DNA from: Alteromonas salexigens | Lineage (GTDB): Bacteria > Pseudomonadota > Gammaproteobacteria > Enterobacterales > Alteromonadaceae | Assembly: GCF_025628895.1 (NCBI RefSeq) | Contig: NZ_JAOTJC010000006.1 | Location: forward strand, 252,733-316,732 | DNA length: 64,000 bases | Reading direction: 5' to 3' | In this document: positions 1-8,760 of the stretch, piece by piece | Layout of the letters: the number at the start of each line of letters is the position of its first letter | How positions within the stretch are numbered: the stretch's first letter is position 1 | Notes under the pieces: generated by a model | The model's database searches: none | What the model was told of the DNA's origin: nothing | The model's input: only the letters and a program-made list of their open reading frames with translations | Translations under genes and position numbers: made by a program

Positions 1-231
1 GGACTTCCCGCCTTCAAAGTGATGGCGGTTGAGAATACCTGCATCATCGAACTGGTTTAACACCCGGTATACGGTGGCCAGGCCAATTTCCTCACCATGC
101 TCAATCAGGATTTTGTAGACATCTTCTGCGCTGATGTGCTGGTTGTCTGGATCCTGAAGGATTTGCAGTATTTTCAAGCGCGGCAGGGTAACTTTCAGTC
201 CTGCTTTTTTGAGTTCTTTATTCTGATCCAT
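1..231 (-). CDS. fur: Fur ferric uptake regulator, 5' part only
   Basis: This is the first 77 codons of Fur, the iron-sensing repressor; the rest lies beyond the left edge. The reading frame stays open to base 1 and starts with MDQNKELKKAGLKVTLPRLK. It continues through the winged-helix DNA-binding domain, where the stretch ISAEDVYKIL, the conserved ATVYRVL recognition-helix motif and NRHHFEGGKS are all visible. The metal-binding dimerisation domain is not in view. The gene points left, away from fldA, which is a common neighbour of fur in gammaproteobacteria. A perfect TATAAT on the minus strand at 273-268 could be its -10 element, but I see no convincing -35. Confidence 0.93.
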   Translation of the reverse strand, partial: MDQNKELKKAGLKVTLPRLKILQILQDPDNQHISAEDVYKILIEHGEEIGLATVYRVLNQFDDAGILNRHHFEGGKS

Positions 232-685
232 AGCCTACCAATTATTATGGCGTTTCGGGGTAGGGCTATTATAGGTAACTCACAACGATTTGGAAGTAAA
301 AGCGCAAGCTTGCTGAGTGGTTGGTGGATTTAACACCACAGGGGACAAGTGAATTTTCCCTAAATGAGACTTTGGACTAAAAGATTTTCACTAAAGTGTC
401 GATATAATGGAATGTAAATGTTACGTAATAAAGTTGTGGGGTAGACTAAGCAGGTGAAGACCACTATTAAATCTTCTGACTCCTGATCGCTGGCGATGAG
501 AAAGAGCAATAACAACCCATTAAATCAGTCGGTTGTAGTTCTTGTGGGGAAGGTGAGTTTTCAATGTATGAAATAGTAATAAAACGCTTTTTCTTCACCC
601 CGTACTTAGATTAACATCTCATTAAAATAATAAAGGTATGCGCGTCATTCATTGGCGGTGCAAAATCCACAAGTCGAGATAACGA
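232..685. other. Intergenic region between fur and the chemotaxis receptor
   Basis: This 454-base stretch holds no convincing gene; the open frame at 97-333 is mostly antisense to fur. It must contain the fur promoter and the leader or promoter of the chemotaxis receptor. The most promoter-like sequence on the plus strand is at 377-408: CTAAA at 377-381, 16 bases, then GTCGATAT at 398-405, with a TATAAT at 403-408. I checked the leader for a c-di-GMP riboswitch and did not see its conserved core. Confidence 0.5.
377..408 (+). promoter_or_regulatory. Possible sigma-28-like promoter upstream of the chemotaxis receptor
   Basis: CTAAA (377-381) followed after 16 bases by GTCGATAT (398-405) resembles the flagellar sigma-28 pattern (TAAA, about 15 bases, GCCGATAA), matching 6 of 8 in the -10 part. 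Chemotaxis receptor genes are often read by sigma-28, so the position makes sense. It lies about 280 bases upstream of the start codon, the spacer is one base longer than usual, and an overlapping TATAAT could serve sigma-70 instead. Treat as tentative. Confidence 0.3.
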
Positions 686-2692
686 ATGCAGTTAAATGTC
701 GTCAATAAAATTAGCCTGGGCTTTGCGCTGTTCGGGTGTTTGCTACTACTTACCAGTATTCTCTCCTATTTCGGGCTAAGTGATATCAGGCAATCAGCCG
801 TCGATGTGGTAGACAATAAAATGCCTGTCCAAAGTACCGTGGTGAGTGTTAAAACGGAAATACTCTCGCTGGCCACCATCACCGCAAACGGTTACCACGT
901 AAACTCCCTGGCTGAACTGCAGGCCAATCGCGAACGCTTTGAAAGCCTGGCTGAGCCGTTTCTTATCCATATGAATCAGTTGCAGCAGTCCATGACCACT
1001 GCTTCCGCAGCGCAGTCTGCTATAGACGGAAGTAAAGCATATGTTGCTGAAAGTAATGCAATGTATACGGCTCTGGAGCAAAAGTTGCGGTTGATTGAGC
1101 GCATTGCCGAGCAACTGGAAGGGGTCTTAATGTCGGCAGATGAAGCCAGTGCGTTGATGCTCGATTTGTCGTACTTAGAGGCTGACGGCCCGGGGATCCA
1201 AACCCTGATTGGTGCCGGCACCAACATCGATAATAAACTGCTGACCATGAATACTGCTATCGGTGAGTTAGCCGCCACCAACGATGAAACAGCTACGCAA
1301 AATATCGTGGCCGATCTTGAGTATCAGTTTAGTAACCTGAAAGTGGATAAAGATTACCTTAACCGCCTGGCCGAAGGCGTGGATGACGGCGGTACGGTGG
1401 CAGCATTCAACAATGAGTACCAGGCGTTAATCACCCAATTAACCGGGGACGAGGGGCTAATTTCTCTACAACAAAGCAAGCTGGCACAAATTGCTGCGGC
1501 GGCCAGCCACCGGGATGCGGCAAATCAGGCCCTAGAAAATGCATTAGCTGATATCAATGGACTGTTCCAGAACGTCAGTCAATCTACCCTGGCCGGTCAG
1601 AACGAGATATTACAAACGGTACAGGAGAATCTGGTTCGTAACCTGATAGTGGCTGTTACTGGCCTGCTAGCCGCGGTCGTTCTGGCTGTATTTGCGACCC
1701 GTAGTATTGCCCGTCCGCTGACTAAAATTAACCGTGGTCTGACACAGTTAAGCCAGGGCGATCTCACCACCAAGCTTGATCAGTCGGGCAAAGATGAATT
1801 TGCTGTATTAGCGGCCCGGGTGAATAGTCTTACCGATAGTTTACGTGAGCTGGTGGGAAATATTCTTGAACAAGAAATTAAGCTGATGGCTATCACAAAA
1901 GAGAGTGTGTCATTAGGCGAGCGAAGTCTGCGTGATGTGGATGCACAGCGTCAGCAGGTGCAGACTACTTCCAAGAACACTCAGGTGGTGCAGGACACCA
2001 GCCGCAGTAACCTGACCCAGATCAATGTCGCAATGGAAGAGCTGCATACTGTGACGGAGCAAAGCCGGGCGATAGCAGATTTGGTGGCTGACAGCCGTCG
2101 CCAGGTCGACAGCCAGGCCAAGCAGGCTGAAACGTCTGCCACTGTTATCCATCGCCTGGAAGAGAACAGCAGCCGTATAGGCAGTATCCTTGATGTCATT
2201 AAAACCATCGCCGAACAAACTAACCTGTTGGCCCTGAACGCAGCCATTGAAGCGGCACGAGCCGGTGAACAGGGCAGGGGATTTGCGGTAGTAGCCGACG
2301 AGGTACGCACACTGGCCAACCGTACCCATGCATCCACAGAGGAAATCGAAACTATGATTGACTCACTGCAACAGGATGCAAAAGAAGCGGTGGGTGCCAT
2401 TGAAACTGGCCGGCAGCAAGCAAACCAGGGAGTGGAAATTACCCGGCAGGTGAGTGAACAGGTAGAGGGGATCCGCCATATCATTGTTAAGCTGAGTCAG
2501 ATTAACCAGGACATAGTAAAGGACACTCGTGAGCAGGATGGGTTGTTAGCTGATGTGGCTACCAGCCTGACTACGATTGTTGAGTTGGCTGAGTCGAGCG
2601 CCAACAGTACCCGGCAGGCCAATCAATCGACTGCGCAGCTCGATGAACAAATGGAGAGCCTTAAACGGGCGGTGGAACGCTTTCAGCTGTAA
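686..2692 (+). CDS. Methyl-accepting chemotaxis protein (transmembrane receptor)
   Basis: A 668-residue inner-membrane chemoreceptor that would signal to CheA/CheW. An N-terminal membrane segment (about residues 10-30) is followed by a roughly 280-residue, mostly helical periplasmic region of unknown ligand. A second membrane segment lies near 315-337. The HAMP domain follows ([14 protein letters not shown], then [10 protein letters not shown]). The long cytoplasmic coiled coil carries the diagnostic hairpin tip, with [19 protein letters not shown] and [15 protein letters not shown] near residues 510-550. There is no C-terminal CheR/CheB pentapeptide. The gene stands alone, ending at a bidirectional terminator shared with fldA. 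The family call is certain; the ligand is unknown. Confidence 0.95.
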   Translation: MQLNVVNKISLGFALFGCLLLLTSILSYFGLSDIRQSAVDVVDNKMPVQSTVVSVKTEILSLATITANGYHVNSLAELQANRERFESLAEPFLIHMNQLQQSMTTASAAQSAIDGSKAYVAESNAMYTALEQKLRLIERIAEQLEGVLMSADEASALMLDLSYLEADGPGIQTLIGAGTNIDNKLLTMNTAIGELAATNDETATQNIVADLEYQFSNLKVDKDYLNRLAEGVDDGGTVAAFNNEYQALITQLTGDEGLISLQQSKLAQIAAAASHRDAANQALENALADINGLFQNVSQSTLAGQNEILQTVQENLVRNLIVAVTGLLAAVVLAVFATRSIARPLTKINRGLTQLSQGDLTTKLDQSGKDEFAVLAARVNSLTDSLRELVGNILEQEIKLMAITKESVSLGERSLRDVDAQRQQVQTTSKNTQVVQDTSRSNLTQINVAMEELHTVTEQSRAIADLVADSRRQVDSQAKQAETSATVIHRLEENSSRIGSILDVIKTIAEQTNLLALNAAIEAARAGEQGRGFAVVADEVRTLANRTHASTEEIETMIDSLQQDAKEAVGAIETGRQQANQGVEITRQVSEQVEGIRHIIVKLSQINQDIVKDTREQDGLLADVATSLTTIVELAESSANSTRQANQSTAQLDEQMESLKRAVERFQL

Positions 2693-2713
2693 CTCTCACT
2701 GGGCTTCAACAAA

Positions 2714-2737
2714 AAAGGGCCGCATGTGCGGCCCTTT
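2714..2737. terminator. Bidirectional terminator between receptor and fldA
   Basis: AAAGGGCCGC (2714-2723) and GCGGCCCTTT (2728-2737) form a perfect 10-bp stem with a four-base loop. It is flanked by A-rich sequence on the left and T-rich sequence on the right, so it can stop transcription from both convergent genes. Confidence 0.85.
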
Positions 2738-2755
2738 CTTGTAATTCCAATCTTA

Positions 2756-3280
2756 TTAGGCCAGTTCAGCCAGGCACAGCTCTTCGTGCAACTGTTTGCA
2801 CCAGGCTTTTACCCGCTCTTCGGTCAGTTCTGGCTGACGATCTTCGTCAATGCCCAAACCTACGAAGTGGTTGTCGTCGGCCATTCCTTTTGAAGCTTCA
2901 AAGTCATAGCCCTCAATAGGCCACTGGCCAACCAGAATGGCGCCGCGAGGCTCTACGATATCGCGTACCATGCCCATTGCATCGAGAAAATACTCGGCGT
3001 AATCTTCCTGGTCGCCACAACCAAAAATGGCGACCAGCTTATCGTTGAAATCAATGTCTTCCAGTTCCGGGAAAAAATCGTCCCAGTCGCATTGCGCTTC
3101 ACCGTAATACCACGTGGGGATCCCAAAAATAAGCAGATCAAATTCTGCGATATCTTCTTTACTGCTTTTGGCGATGTCTTTTACATCAATAAGCTGTTTT
3201 CCAAGCTCTTTTTGAATCATCTTGGCAATGTGTTCGGTATTTCCCGTATCACTGCCAAAAAACAGGCCCACACTAGCCAT
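2756..3280 (-). CDS. fldA: Flavodoxin FldA
   Basis: A 174-residue long-chain flavodoxin, a soluble one-electron carrier that binds FMN and supplies electrons to radical-SAM and other reductive enzymes. The FMN phosphate loop GSDTGNTE is at residues 9-16. FGIPTWYYGEAQCDWDDFF and GCGDQEDYAEYF further on match the two isoalloxazine-binding loops of FldA-type proteins, and the length fits. It lies in the same direction as fur but is separated from it by the divergent chemotaxis receptor, which interrupts the common fldA-fur order. The neighbouring DUF2788 gene ends 31 bases upstream and may be co-transcribed. Confidence 0.95.
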   Translation of the reverse strand: MASVGLFFGSDTGNTEHIAKMIQKELGKQLIDVKDIAKSSKEDIAEFDLLIFGIPTWYYGEAQCDWDDFFPELEDIDFNDKLVAIFGCGDQEDYAEYFLDAMGMVRDIVEPRGAILVGQWPIEGYDFEASKGMADDNHFVGLGIDEDRQPELTEERVKAWCKQLHEELCLAELA

Positions 3281-3311
3281 AACCTACCCCTGTCTAACAG
3301 TTAAGTTGCAG

Positions 3312-3530
3312 TTAAACTCCGGCGCTCACCCAGAATAACTCTATGATCCCTTTGGCAGCAAAGCCAAGGGCACCGAGGCCTAGCACGCCGTACGCCACAA
3401 CCCGGCCTATCAGCGGGACATTATTTCTGGCCAGTACGTCGTGTACTGCGAATGCCATCAATACGAATAAGCAGGTTAATCCGCCATACAGCATGATGGT
3501 TTCGATGAGCTCGTAATTTTCTGCAAGCAT
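3312..3530 (-). CDS. DUF2788 small inner-membrane protein
   Basis: A 72-residue protein with two predicted membrane helices (about residues 10-30 and 42-65) joined by a short polar loop with RNNVPLIGR. It matches my memory of the DUF2788 family, found next to fldA in many marine gammaproteobacteria. No function is established. It is encoded between ybfF and fldA on the same strand, 31 bases upstream of fldA, so it is probably part of the same transcription unit. Confidence 0.75.
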   Translation of the reverse strand: MLAENYELIETIMLYGGLTCLFVLMAFAVHDVLARNNVPLIGRVVAYGVLGLGALGFAAKGIIELFWVSAGV

Positions 3531-3641
3531 AAATATATCTTAAAAATTTCCGGCAAAACTATACCACAGTCTATACGTCTGACAGAGCCAAAAGCGTTTA
3601 AAAATACGTTAATCTTCTGCCCGTCAGCCAGATGGGATTAG

Positions 3642-4433
3642 TTATTTACATTTTGCTAATTGTTTTTCAACAATTGCGTTAAATAGTTGCGGTTTCTCGG
3701 CGTGCAACCAGTGTCCGGCGCCATTAATAACATGGGCTTTGGCGGCAGGGAAGTAGCTGGCTATTGCTGATCTGTGTTCTGGCAGAATATACTCAGAATC
3801 GCCGCCTTTAATAAATAAAACCGGCCCCTGATACTGAGCATCCATCGCCGGCCAGTCGCTGATATGCGAATAGCTGGCCTTGAGACCGGATAAATTAAAC
3901 CGCCATTGCCATTGTCCGGCCTCGTTCTGATAGAGGCTTTTTAGCAAAAACTGTCTTACGCCGGCTTCGGCGATGTGTTTAGCCAGCTGCTCATCGGCCT
4001 GCTGACGACTTTGAATCGAGGCCAGGGACACACTTTCAAGTCCTGCAATAATACTCTGGTGTCGGTGTGGGTAGCTTACCGGCGCAATGTCTGCTGCCAT
4101 GACCTGGTGAACTAACTCAGGGTGGTGTAATGCAAAACGCAGCGCGACCTTGCCGCCCAGAGAATGTCCGAGCAGGATAAAGCGACTAAGTGATAGCTGA
4201 GAAACAGTCGCATGCAGACACGCTACTGCTGCATCCAGCGTAAACGTATTAAGGCGTGGTGACTGACCATGATCTGGCAGGTCGACGGAAATAACCCGAA
4301 AATCTTTTTCAAAGTGTCGGCGAATAACGGCGAGATTATTTAAATCACCGAATAATCCATGAATAAGTAACAACACCGGACGTTTTTTATCGCCTTCGGT
4401 GTCTGAGTAATGCAGTGCATCAGGCATGATCAT
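3642..4433 (-). CDS. ybfF: YbfF-type alpha/beta-hydrolase (acyl-CoA esterase family)
   Basis: A 263-residue soluble alpha/beta-hydrolase. The nucleophile elbow is LGHSLGG near residue 107, with the oxyanion-hole motif LLIHGLFGD around residue 25, and the catalytic His near the C-terminus in GAGHWLHAEKP. E. coli YbfF, in the same neighbourhood next to seqA and fldA, is an esterase active on short acyl-CoAs. Two starts are possible, ATG at 4433 or ATG at 4427; neither has a strong ribosome site. In enterobacteria seqA follows this gene; here the next gene is an H-NS homologue on the same strand upstream. Confidence 0.8.
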   Translation of the reverse strand: MIMPDALHYSDTEGDKKRPVLLLIHGLFGDLNNLAVIRRHFEKDFRVISVDLPDHGQSPRLNTFTLDAAVACLHATVSQLSLSRFILLGHSLGGKVALRFALHHPELVHQVMAADIAPVSYPHRHQSIIAGLESVSLASIQSRQQADEQLAKHIAEAGVRQFLLKSLYQNEAGQWQWRFNLSGLKASYSHISDWPAMDAQYQGPVLFIKGGDSEYILPEHRSAIASYFPAAKAHVINGAGHWLHAEKPQLFNAIVEKQLAKCK

Positions 4434-4459
4434 CCGTAAATTATTTGCGAGAGAAAAGC

Positions 4460-4480
4460 ACGCCGCGAGAAACGCGGCGT
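4460..4480 (-). terminator. Terminator after the H-NS-like gene
   Basis: ACGCCGCG (4460-4467) pairs with CGCGGCGT (4473-4480) across a five-base loop, 6 bases past the H-NS stop. On the minus strand it is followed by a modest T-rich stretch (GCTTTTCTCTC). It probably isolates the H-NS-like gene from ybfF. Confidence 0.65.
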
Positions 4481-4486
4481 TAGATA

Positions 4487-4885
4487 TTAAATTGAGAAGT
4501 CTTGTAACTTCTTGCCGTTATCAATGGCTTCTTTAAAGACTTTTGGCATACGGCCAATGCCTGTCCATGGATGAGTTTTACCGTCTTTATCGGTAATTTG
4601 ATATTTTACCGGGCGCTTTTTACCGGTGGTTTTTTTAGGTGTATCTGAAGACGATACTTTCAAATCGTCAACTTTTACGCCAGCTTCTTCCATTTGTTTT
4701 TGGATTTCTGCTATTTTAGCCAGCTTTTCCTTTTCAGCCTGTTCTTGCTCGAGCGCCTTTTGCTTACGTTTTTCAATTATATTTCCCAGCTTGTCCTGTA
4801 CCGACTCAAGCTCCTGGATGCTTAATTCCTTTACTGCACCTTGTAAACGTCGTCCGTGGGTTAAAATATCTAAAAATTCGCTCAT
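4487..4885 (-). CDS. H-NS family nucleoid-associated protein
   Basis: A 132-residue H-NS-like DNA-binding protein. Residues 1-60 form an N-terminal oligomerisation coiled coil. A linker rich in Lys and Glu follows, with a basic patch KKTTGKKRPVK near residue 90. The C-terminal domain ends in YQITDKDGKTHPWTGIGRMP, close to the H-NS AT-hook-like signature (TWTGQGRTP in E. coli). Such proteins silence AT-rich and horizontally acquired DNA. It is a single-gene unit flanked by terminators on both sides and sits where seqA is found in enterobacteria. Confidence 0.88.
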   Translation of the reverse strand: MSEFLDILTHGRRLQGAVKELSIQELESVQDKLGNIIEKRKQKALEQEQAEKEKLAKIAEIQKQMEEAGVKVDDLKVSSSDTPKKTTGKKRPVKYQITDKDGKTHPWTGIGRMPKVFKEAIDNGKKLQDFSI

Positions 4886-4948
4886 CGATTAACCTTGCGT
4901 TTAGTGTGAATAAATTCGTGCATGATAATAGTTAAAATATAAGCAAAA

Positions 4949-4973
4949 AAAAAGCAGTAAGAAACTGCTTTTT
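4949..4973 (-). terminator. Terminator after the ETF-ubiquinone oxidoreductase gene
   Basis: AAAAAGCAGT (4949-4958) pairs with ACTGCTTTTT (4964-4973) across a five-base loop. On the minus strand the hairpin runs into a long T tract, a textbook intrinsic terminator. Confidence 0.85.
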
Positions 4974-4996
4974 AAAAATAAATTTTTGATCCCTTT

Positions 4997-6646
4997 TTAC
5001 ATATTCGGGTAATTGGGGCCACCGGTCCCTTCCGGAACCACCCACCGGATATTCTGAGACGGATCTTTTATATCGCAGGTTTTACAGTGAACGCAGTTTT
5101 GCGCGTTAATCTGAAATTTCTTCTCACCTTCTTCCTCGATGATTTCATACACTCCGGCCGGGCAATACCGTTGCGCTGGCTCATCGTATTTAGGCAAGTT
5201 TACCTGAATAGGGATCGTAGGATCTTTAAGCTGCAAATGACAAGGCTGGTCTTCTTCATGATTCGTATTTGATAAAAATACTGAAGACAATTTGTCAAAG
5301 CTCAATTGACCATCAGGTTTTGGATAATCAATTTTTTCACACTCATCCACGGTTTTCATTTGCGCATAATCTTTATGTTCGTCCTTTAATGTGACAAACA
5401 TGTTTCCACCGAACAGGTTTTGTTCAAGGGTATTAAATGCGCCGCCCCAGAAGTTGCCAAACTTATGAATTGCCGGTCCGAAATTACGCGACAGGTATAA
5501 CTCATCGTAAACCCAGGACTTTTTAAAATTGTCAGTAAATGCAGAAAGCTCTTTTGCTGGTGTATCATCAGATGCGCTCAACGCGTCGAACAGAGTTTCG
5601 GCGGCCACCATGCCCGATTTCATGGCTGTGTGATTACCCTTGATCTTTGCAAAGTTGAGCGTGCCGGCATCACAACCTACCAATAAACCACCGGGGAAGG
5701 TCATTTTAGGCAGGGAGTTAAAGCCGCCCTTGGCGATGGCTCTGGCGCCATAGGACACCCGCGTGCCGCCTTTGAGATATTGGCTTATTACCGGGTGATG
5801 TTTAAGTTGCTGAAATTCGTCGAACGGACTCAGATGCGGGTTCTCATAGTTTAGATCGACGATGAGCCCTACCAGTATCTGGTTGTCTTCAGCATGATAG
5901 AGATAGCTGCCACCGGTGGCATCAGACAGCGGCCAGCCGGCGGTATGCACCACCAGACCTTCCTGATGGACAGCCGGGTCTACATCCCAGATCTCTTTAA
6001 AGCCGATAGCGTAATGTTGCGGTGCACTGTCTTTATCAAGCTGGAACTTCTCAATAAGTTCTTTGCCAAGATGACCACGGCAGCCTTCGGCGAACACGGT
6101 ATATTTGGCACGCAGCTCCATACCGGGCATGTAGCCGCCTTTTTGCTCACCGTTTGCCCCGACACCCATGTCACCGGTAATGACGCCACCTACGCTACCA
6201 TCGTCATTATACAATACGTCGGCGGCCGCGAACCCAGGGAAGACTTCAACACCAAGCTGCTCCGCCTGTTCTGCCAGCCAGCGACACACGTTGCCCATCG
6301 AAACAATATAGTTTCCCTGGTTGTGCATGGTTTTAGGGGTCATAGCATTGGGGAGTTTTTTGGCTGATGACGCGTCATTGAGCAGATAAATATGATCGTC
6401 GGTGACGGCTGTTTTCAGCGGGGCGCCTTTCTCTTTCCAGTCAGGGAAAAGTTCATTCAGTGCGCGGGGCTCGAAGACGGCGCCGGAAAGGACGTGCGCT
6501 CCCACTTCAGACCCTTTCTCTACCACGCAAACCATCAGCTCCTGGTCTTTTTCATTGGCAAGCTGCATGAGTTTACAGGCAGTGGACAGACCGGCTGGGC
6601 CGGCTCCAACGATGACGACGTCAAACTCCATCGATTCTCGTTCCAC
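4997..6646 (-). CDS. Electron transfer flavoprotein-ubiquinone oxidoreductase
   Basis: A 549-residue membrane-associated enzyme that passes electrons from reduced ETF to ubiquinone, linking acyl-CoA and amino-acid dehydrogenases to respiration. The FAD-binding Rossmann motif VVIVGAGPAGLS is at residues 10-21. The C-terminal 4Fe-4S ferredoxin-like domain carries CPAGVYE and QNCVHCKTCDIKDP, with the usual ending WVVPEGTGGPNYPNM. The start is probably GTG at 6646, because AAAAGGAG lies six bases before it; ATG at 6631 is the alternative. The gene is divergent from etfB-etfA, its electron donor, across a shared regulatory region. Confidence 0.95.
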   Translation of the reverse strand: MERESMEFDVVIVGAGPAGLSTACKLMQLANEKDQELMVCVVEKGSEVGAHVLSGAVFEPRALNELFPDWKEKGAPLKTAVTDDHIYLLNDASSAKKLPNAMTPKTMHNQGNYIVSMGNVCRWLAEQAEQLGVEVFPGFAAADVLYNDDGSVGGVITGDMGVGANGEQKGGYMPGMELRAKYTVFAEGCRGHLGKELIEKFQLDKDSAPQHYAIGFKEIWDVDPAVHQEGLVVHTAGWPLSDATGGSYLYHAEDNQILVGLIVDLNYENPHLSPFDEFQQLKHHPVISQYLKGGTRVSYGARAIAKGGFNSLPKMTFPGGLLVGCDAGTLNFAKIKGNHTAMKSGMVAAETLFDALSASDDTPAKELSAFTDNFKKSWVYDELYLSRNFGPAIHKFGNFWGGAFNTLEQNLFGGNMFVTLKDEHKDYAQMKTVDECEKIDYPKPDGQLSFDKLSSVFLSNTNHEEDQPCHLQLKDPTIPIQVNLPKYDEPAQRYCPAGVYEIIEEEGEKKFQINAQNCVHCKTCDIKDPSQNIRWVVPEGTGGPNYPNM

Positions 6647-6750
6647 GGGAGGCTCCTTTTGCGTTGTTTTTATAATGCATTATTGATGAAACAAATAATA
6701 CGAAGTGTCAAAAACATGTAAATTAAATGTCGACCTGAAAGGTAATCCAG

Positions 6751-6768
6751 GTTGACGTTTACGTCAAC
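6751..6768. promoter_or_regulatory. Operator 1: perfect palindrome GTTGACGT-TT-ACGTCAAC
   Basis: Eight-base arms repeat perfectly around a two-base centre. The ACGT-NN-ACGT core and its place between ETF genes fit the type of site reported for LiuR or PsrA regulators of fatty-acid and branched-chain amino-acid catabolism in proteobacteria. That a protein binds here is very likely from the symmetry; which protein is inference. Confidence 0.7.
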
Positions 6769-6788
6769 AGTAAGTACATTGCGATTAG

Positions 6789-6806
6789 GTTTACGTTAAC
6801 GTTAGT
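6789..6806. promoter_or_regulatory. Operator 2: imperfect copy of operator 1
   Basis: GTTTACGTTAACGTTAGT matches operator 1 at 13 of 18 positions and keeps the exact ACGT-NN-ACGT core. Its centre is 38 bases from that of operator 1, so both could lie on nearly the same DNA face. Three further ACGT tetramers follow at 6809, 6820 and 6834. Confidence 0.55.
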
Positions 6807-6979
6807 TTACGTTTTGGTAACGTTTTAAGGTTAACGTTGAGTTTTTGCCTGTTGCCTTATGGTTTTTACTGGCTATAAAACAATCTGGATGCATTCTGCG
6901 CACGCGCGCAACATCTTCACAGGCAATTCGAGATGCGTGATGGTGCCTGGCACCGACAAACTCAACAATTGAGGTAACT

Positions 6980-7732
6980 ATGAAAATACTCGTACCGGTC
7001 AAACGCGCAATTGACTACAACGTCAAGGTGAGAGTGAAATCTGATAACTCCGGCGTTGACCTGACAAATGCCAAAATGGCTATCAACCCGTTTTGTGAAA
7101 TTGCGGTAGAAGAGGCCGTAAGGCTGAAAGAGCAAGGTATCGCTGAAGAAGTGGTGGTGGTTTCGATTGGCGACAAAGCTTGTCAGGAACAAATCCGCAC
7201 TGCACTGGCGCTGGGTGCCGACCGTGGTATACAGGTTGACACCGACCAGGCTCTGGACTCACTACAGGTGGCTAAACTGCTGGCTAAAGTAGTAGAAGAA
7301 GAATCACCTGAGCTGGTGATCCTGGGTAAACAAAGCATTGATTCGGACAACAACCAGACCGGACAAATGTTAGCTGCGCTTACTGGCCGTCCCCAGGGGA
7401 CATTCGCATCTAAGGTGGTTGTGGAAGACGGTAAGGTGCAGGTTACCCGTGAAATTGACGGCGGCTTGCAGACCGTGGCTCTTGCTCTGCCAGCCATTGT
7501 GACTACCGACTTGCGTCTGAACGAGCCGCGCTATGCGTCACTGCCCAATATTATGAAAGCGAAGCGGAAGCCGCTCGATGTTAAACCGGCTGCCGATTTT
7601 GGTGTTGAGCTCACGTCCCACGTCAAAACACTGAAAGTGACACCACCACCGCAGCGTAAAGGCGGTATTAAGGTAGCAGACGTTGCTGAACTGGTAGATA
7701 AGCTGAAAAACGAAGCGAAGGTGATCTCATGA
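6980..7732 (+). CDS. etfB: Electron transfer flavoprotein beta subunit
   Basis: A 250-residue ETF small subunit, which binds AMP and docks with acyl-CoA dehydrogenases. It begins [19 protein letters not shown], typical of EtfB, and contains [16 protein letters not shown] and [19 protein letters not shown], the latter being the nucleotide-contacting region. ATG at 6980 is preceded by GAGGT at a good distance. The stop codon overlaps the start of etfA by four bases (ATGA), so the two subunits are translationally coupled. Confidence 0.97.
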   Translation: MKILVPVKRAIDYNVKVRVKSDNSGVDLTNAKMAINPFCEIAVEEAVRLKEQGIAEEVVVVSIGDKACQEQIRTALALGADRGIQVDTDQALDSLQVAKLLAKVVEEESPELVILGKQSIDSDNNQTGQMLAALTGRPQGTFASKVVVEDGKVQVTREIDGGLQTVALALPAIVTTDLRLNEPRYASLPNIMKAKRKPLDVKPAADFGVELTSHVKTLKVTPPPQRKGGIKVADVAELVDKLKNEAKVIS

Positions 7733-8655
7733 GCATTCTGGTTTTCGCAGAACACGACAACACCGAATTGAAGCCGGAAACGGCGAAAGTGGTCCATGCA
7801 GCAAGTCAGATGGGCGACGATATTCACATCCTGGTGGCCGGCGAAAACTGCGCGGCAGTGGCCGACAGTGCGGCAACAATCAGTGGCGTCAGTAAAGTAC
7901 TAGTGGCTGATAACGGGGTGTATAAGCACCAGCTGGCAGAAAATATTGCAGATCTGGTGGTGGAAATGGCGGAAGGCTATAGTCATATAGTCGCGGCGGC
8001 GACCACTACCGGTAAAAACTTTATGCCCCGGGTAGCGGCACTGCTGGATGTGGCACAAATTTCTGACATTATTGGTGTAGAGAGCGACGATACGTTCGTC
8101 CGGCCTATTTATGCCGGTAACGCGATAGCCACAGTTCAGTCTGCTGACGCCGTGAAGGTGATTACCGTTCGCGCCGCGTCGTTTGATGCAGCAGCATCAG
8201 AGGGCAGTGCGGAAGTGGCCAGTGTCGATGTGGTAAAGGATGCAGATAAATCTGAATTCGTCAGTGAGTCACTGACTGAATCTGAACGTCCTGAACTCAC
8301 CGCAGCAGAAGTGGTTATTTCTGGTGGCCGTGGAATGCAAAACGGCGAGAATTTTGCGCTCCTGGAAGGCATTGCCGACAAGCTGGGTGCGGCCATTGGC
8401 GCATCACGAGCAGCCGTGGACGCAGGCTTTGTGCCCAACGATATGCAGGTAGGTCAAACCGGCAAAATAGTCGCCCCGCAGCTTTATATTGCGGTAGGTA
8501 TCTCAGGCGCTATCCAGCATCTGGCGGGTATGAAAGATTCGAAAATTATTGTGGCAATCAATAAGGACGAAGAAGCACCCATCTTCCAGGTGGCTGATTA
8601 TGGCTTGGTAGGTGACTTATTTGATGTGTTGCCAGAGCTGGAAAAGTCTCTGTAA
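7729..8655 (+). CDS. etfA: Electron transfer flavoprotein alpha subunit
   Basis: A 308-residue ETF large subunit that carries most of the FAD site. The C-terminal FAD domain shows [10 protein letters not shown] near residue 195, then [11 protein letters not shown] and [29 protein letters not shown], all signature segments of the family. It forms the heterodimer with EtfB, encoded immediately upstream with a four-base overlap. A strong terminator follows 20 bases after the stop. Confidence 0.97.
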   Translation: MSILVFAEHDNTELKPETAKVVHAASQMGDDIHILVAGENCAAVADSAATISGVSKVLVADNGVYKHQLAENIADLVVEMAEGYSHIVAAATTTGKNFMPRVAALLDVAQISDIIGVESDDTFVRPIYAGNAIATVQSADAVKVITVRAASFDAAASEGSAEVASVDVVKDADKSEFVSESLTESERPELTAAEVVISGGRGMQNGENFALLEGIADKLGAAIGASRAAVDAGFVPNDMQVGQTGKIVAPQLYIAVGISGAIQHLAGMKDSKIIVAINKDEEAPIFQVADYGLVGDLFDVLPELEKSL

Positions 8656-8675
8656 CCCCAGTTGTTGCAAAAACG

Positions 8676-8703
8676 AAAGGCTGCCACTGGCAGCCTTTTT
8701 TTA
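8676..8703 (+). terminator. Terminator after etfA
   Basis: AAAGGCTGCC (8676-8685) pairs with GGCAGCCTTT (8689-8698) across a three-base loop, followed by a run of T to 8703. It ends the etfBA transcript. Confidence 0.88.
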
Positions 8704-8760
8704 TTGTTGGTCAACCTTGAAAATGAATATAAAGTTACCGGAACCCGACAGCTTTATTAC

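Larger units (their letters stand above)
6647..6979. promoter_or_regulatory. Divergent ETF control region
   Basis: This 333-base gene-free region separates ETF-QO (leftward) from etfB-etfA (rightward). The central part, about 6750-6840, is packed with ACGT-centred palindromes described separately. The right end carries the etfB ribosome site GAGGT at 6971-6975. A single regulator binding here could set the level of the whole ETF module. Confidence 0.7.

Noticed and set aside
97-333. Open frame opposite fur
   Set aside because: It runs mostly antisense to the conserved Fur frame and its peptide resembles no family; a shadow of fur.
440-685. Possible c-di-GMP riboswitch in the chemotaxis receptor leader
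   Set aside because: The conserved receptor-side loops and the GNRA-type tetraloop pairing expected of GEMM motifs are not recognisable.
1913-2484. Long minus-strand frames inside the chemotaxis receptor
   Set aside because: They are antisense to a conserved signalling domain and show biased, repetitive composition; shadows.
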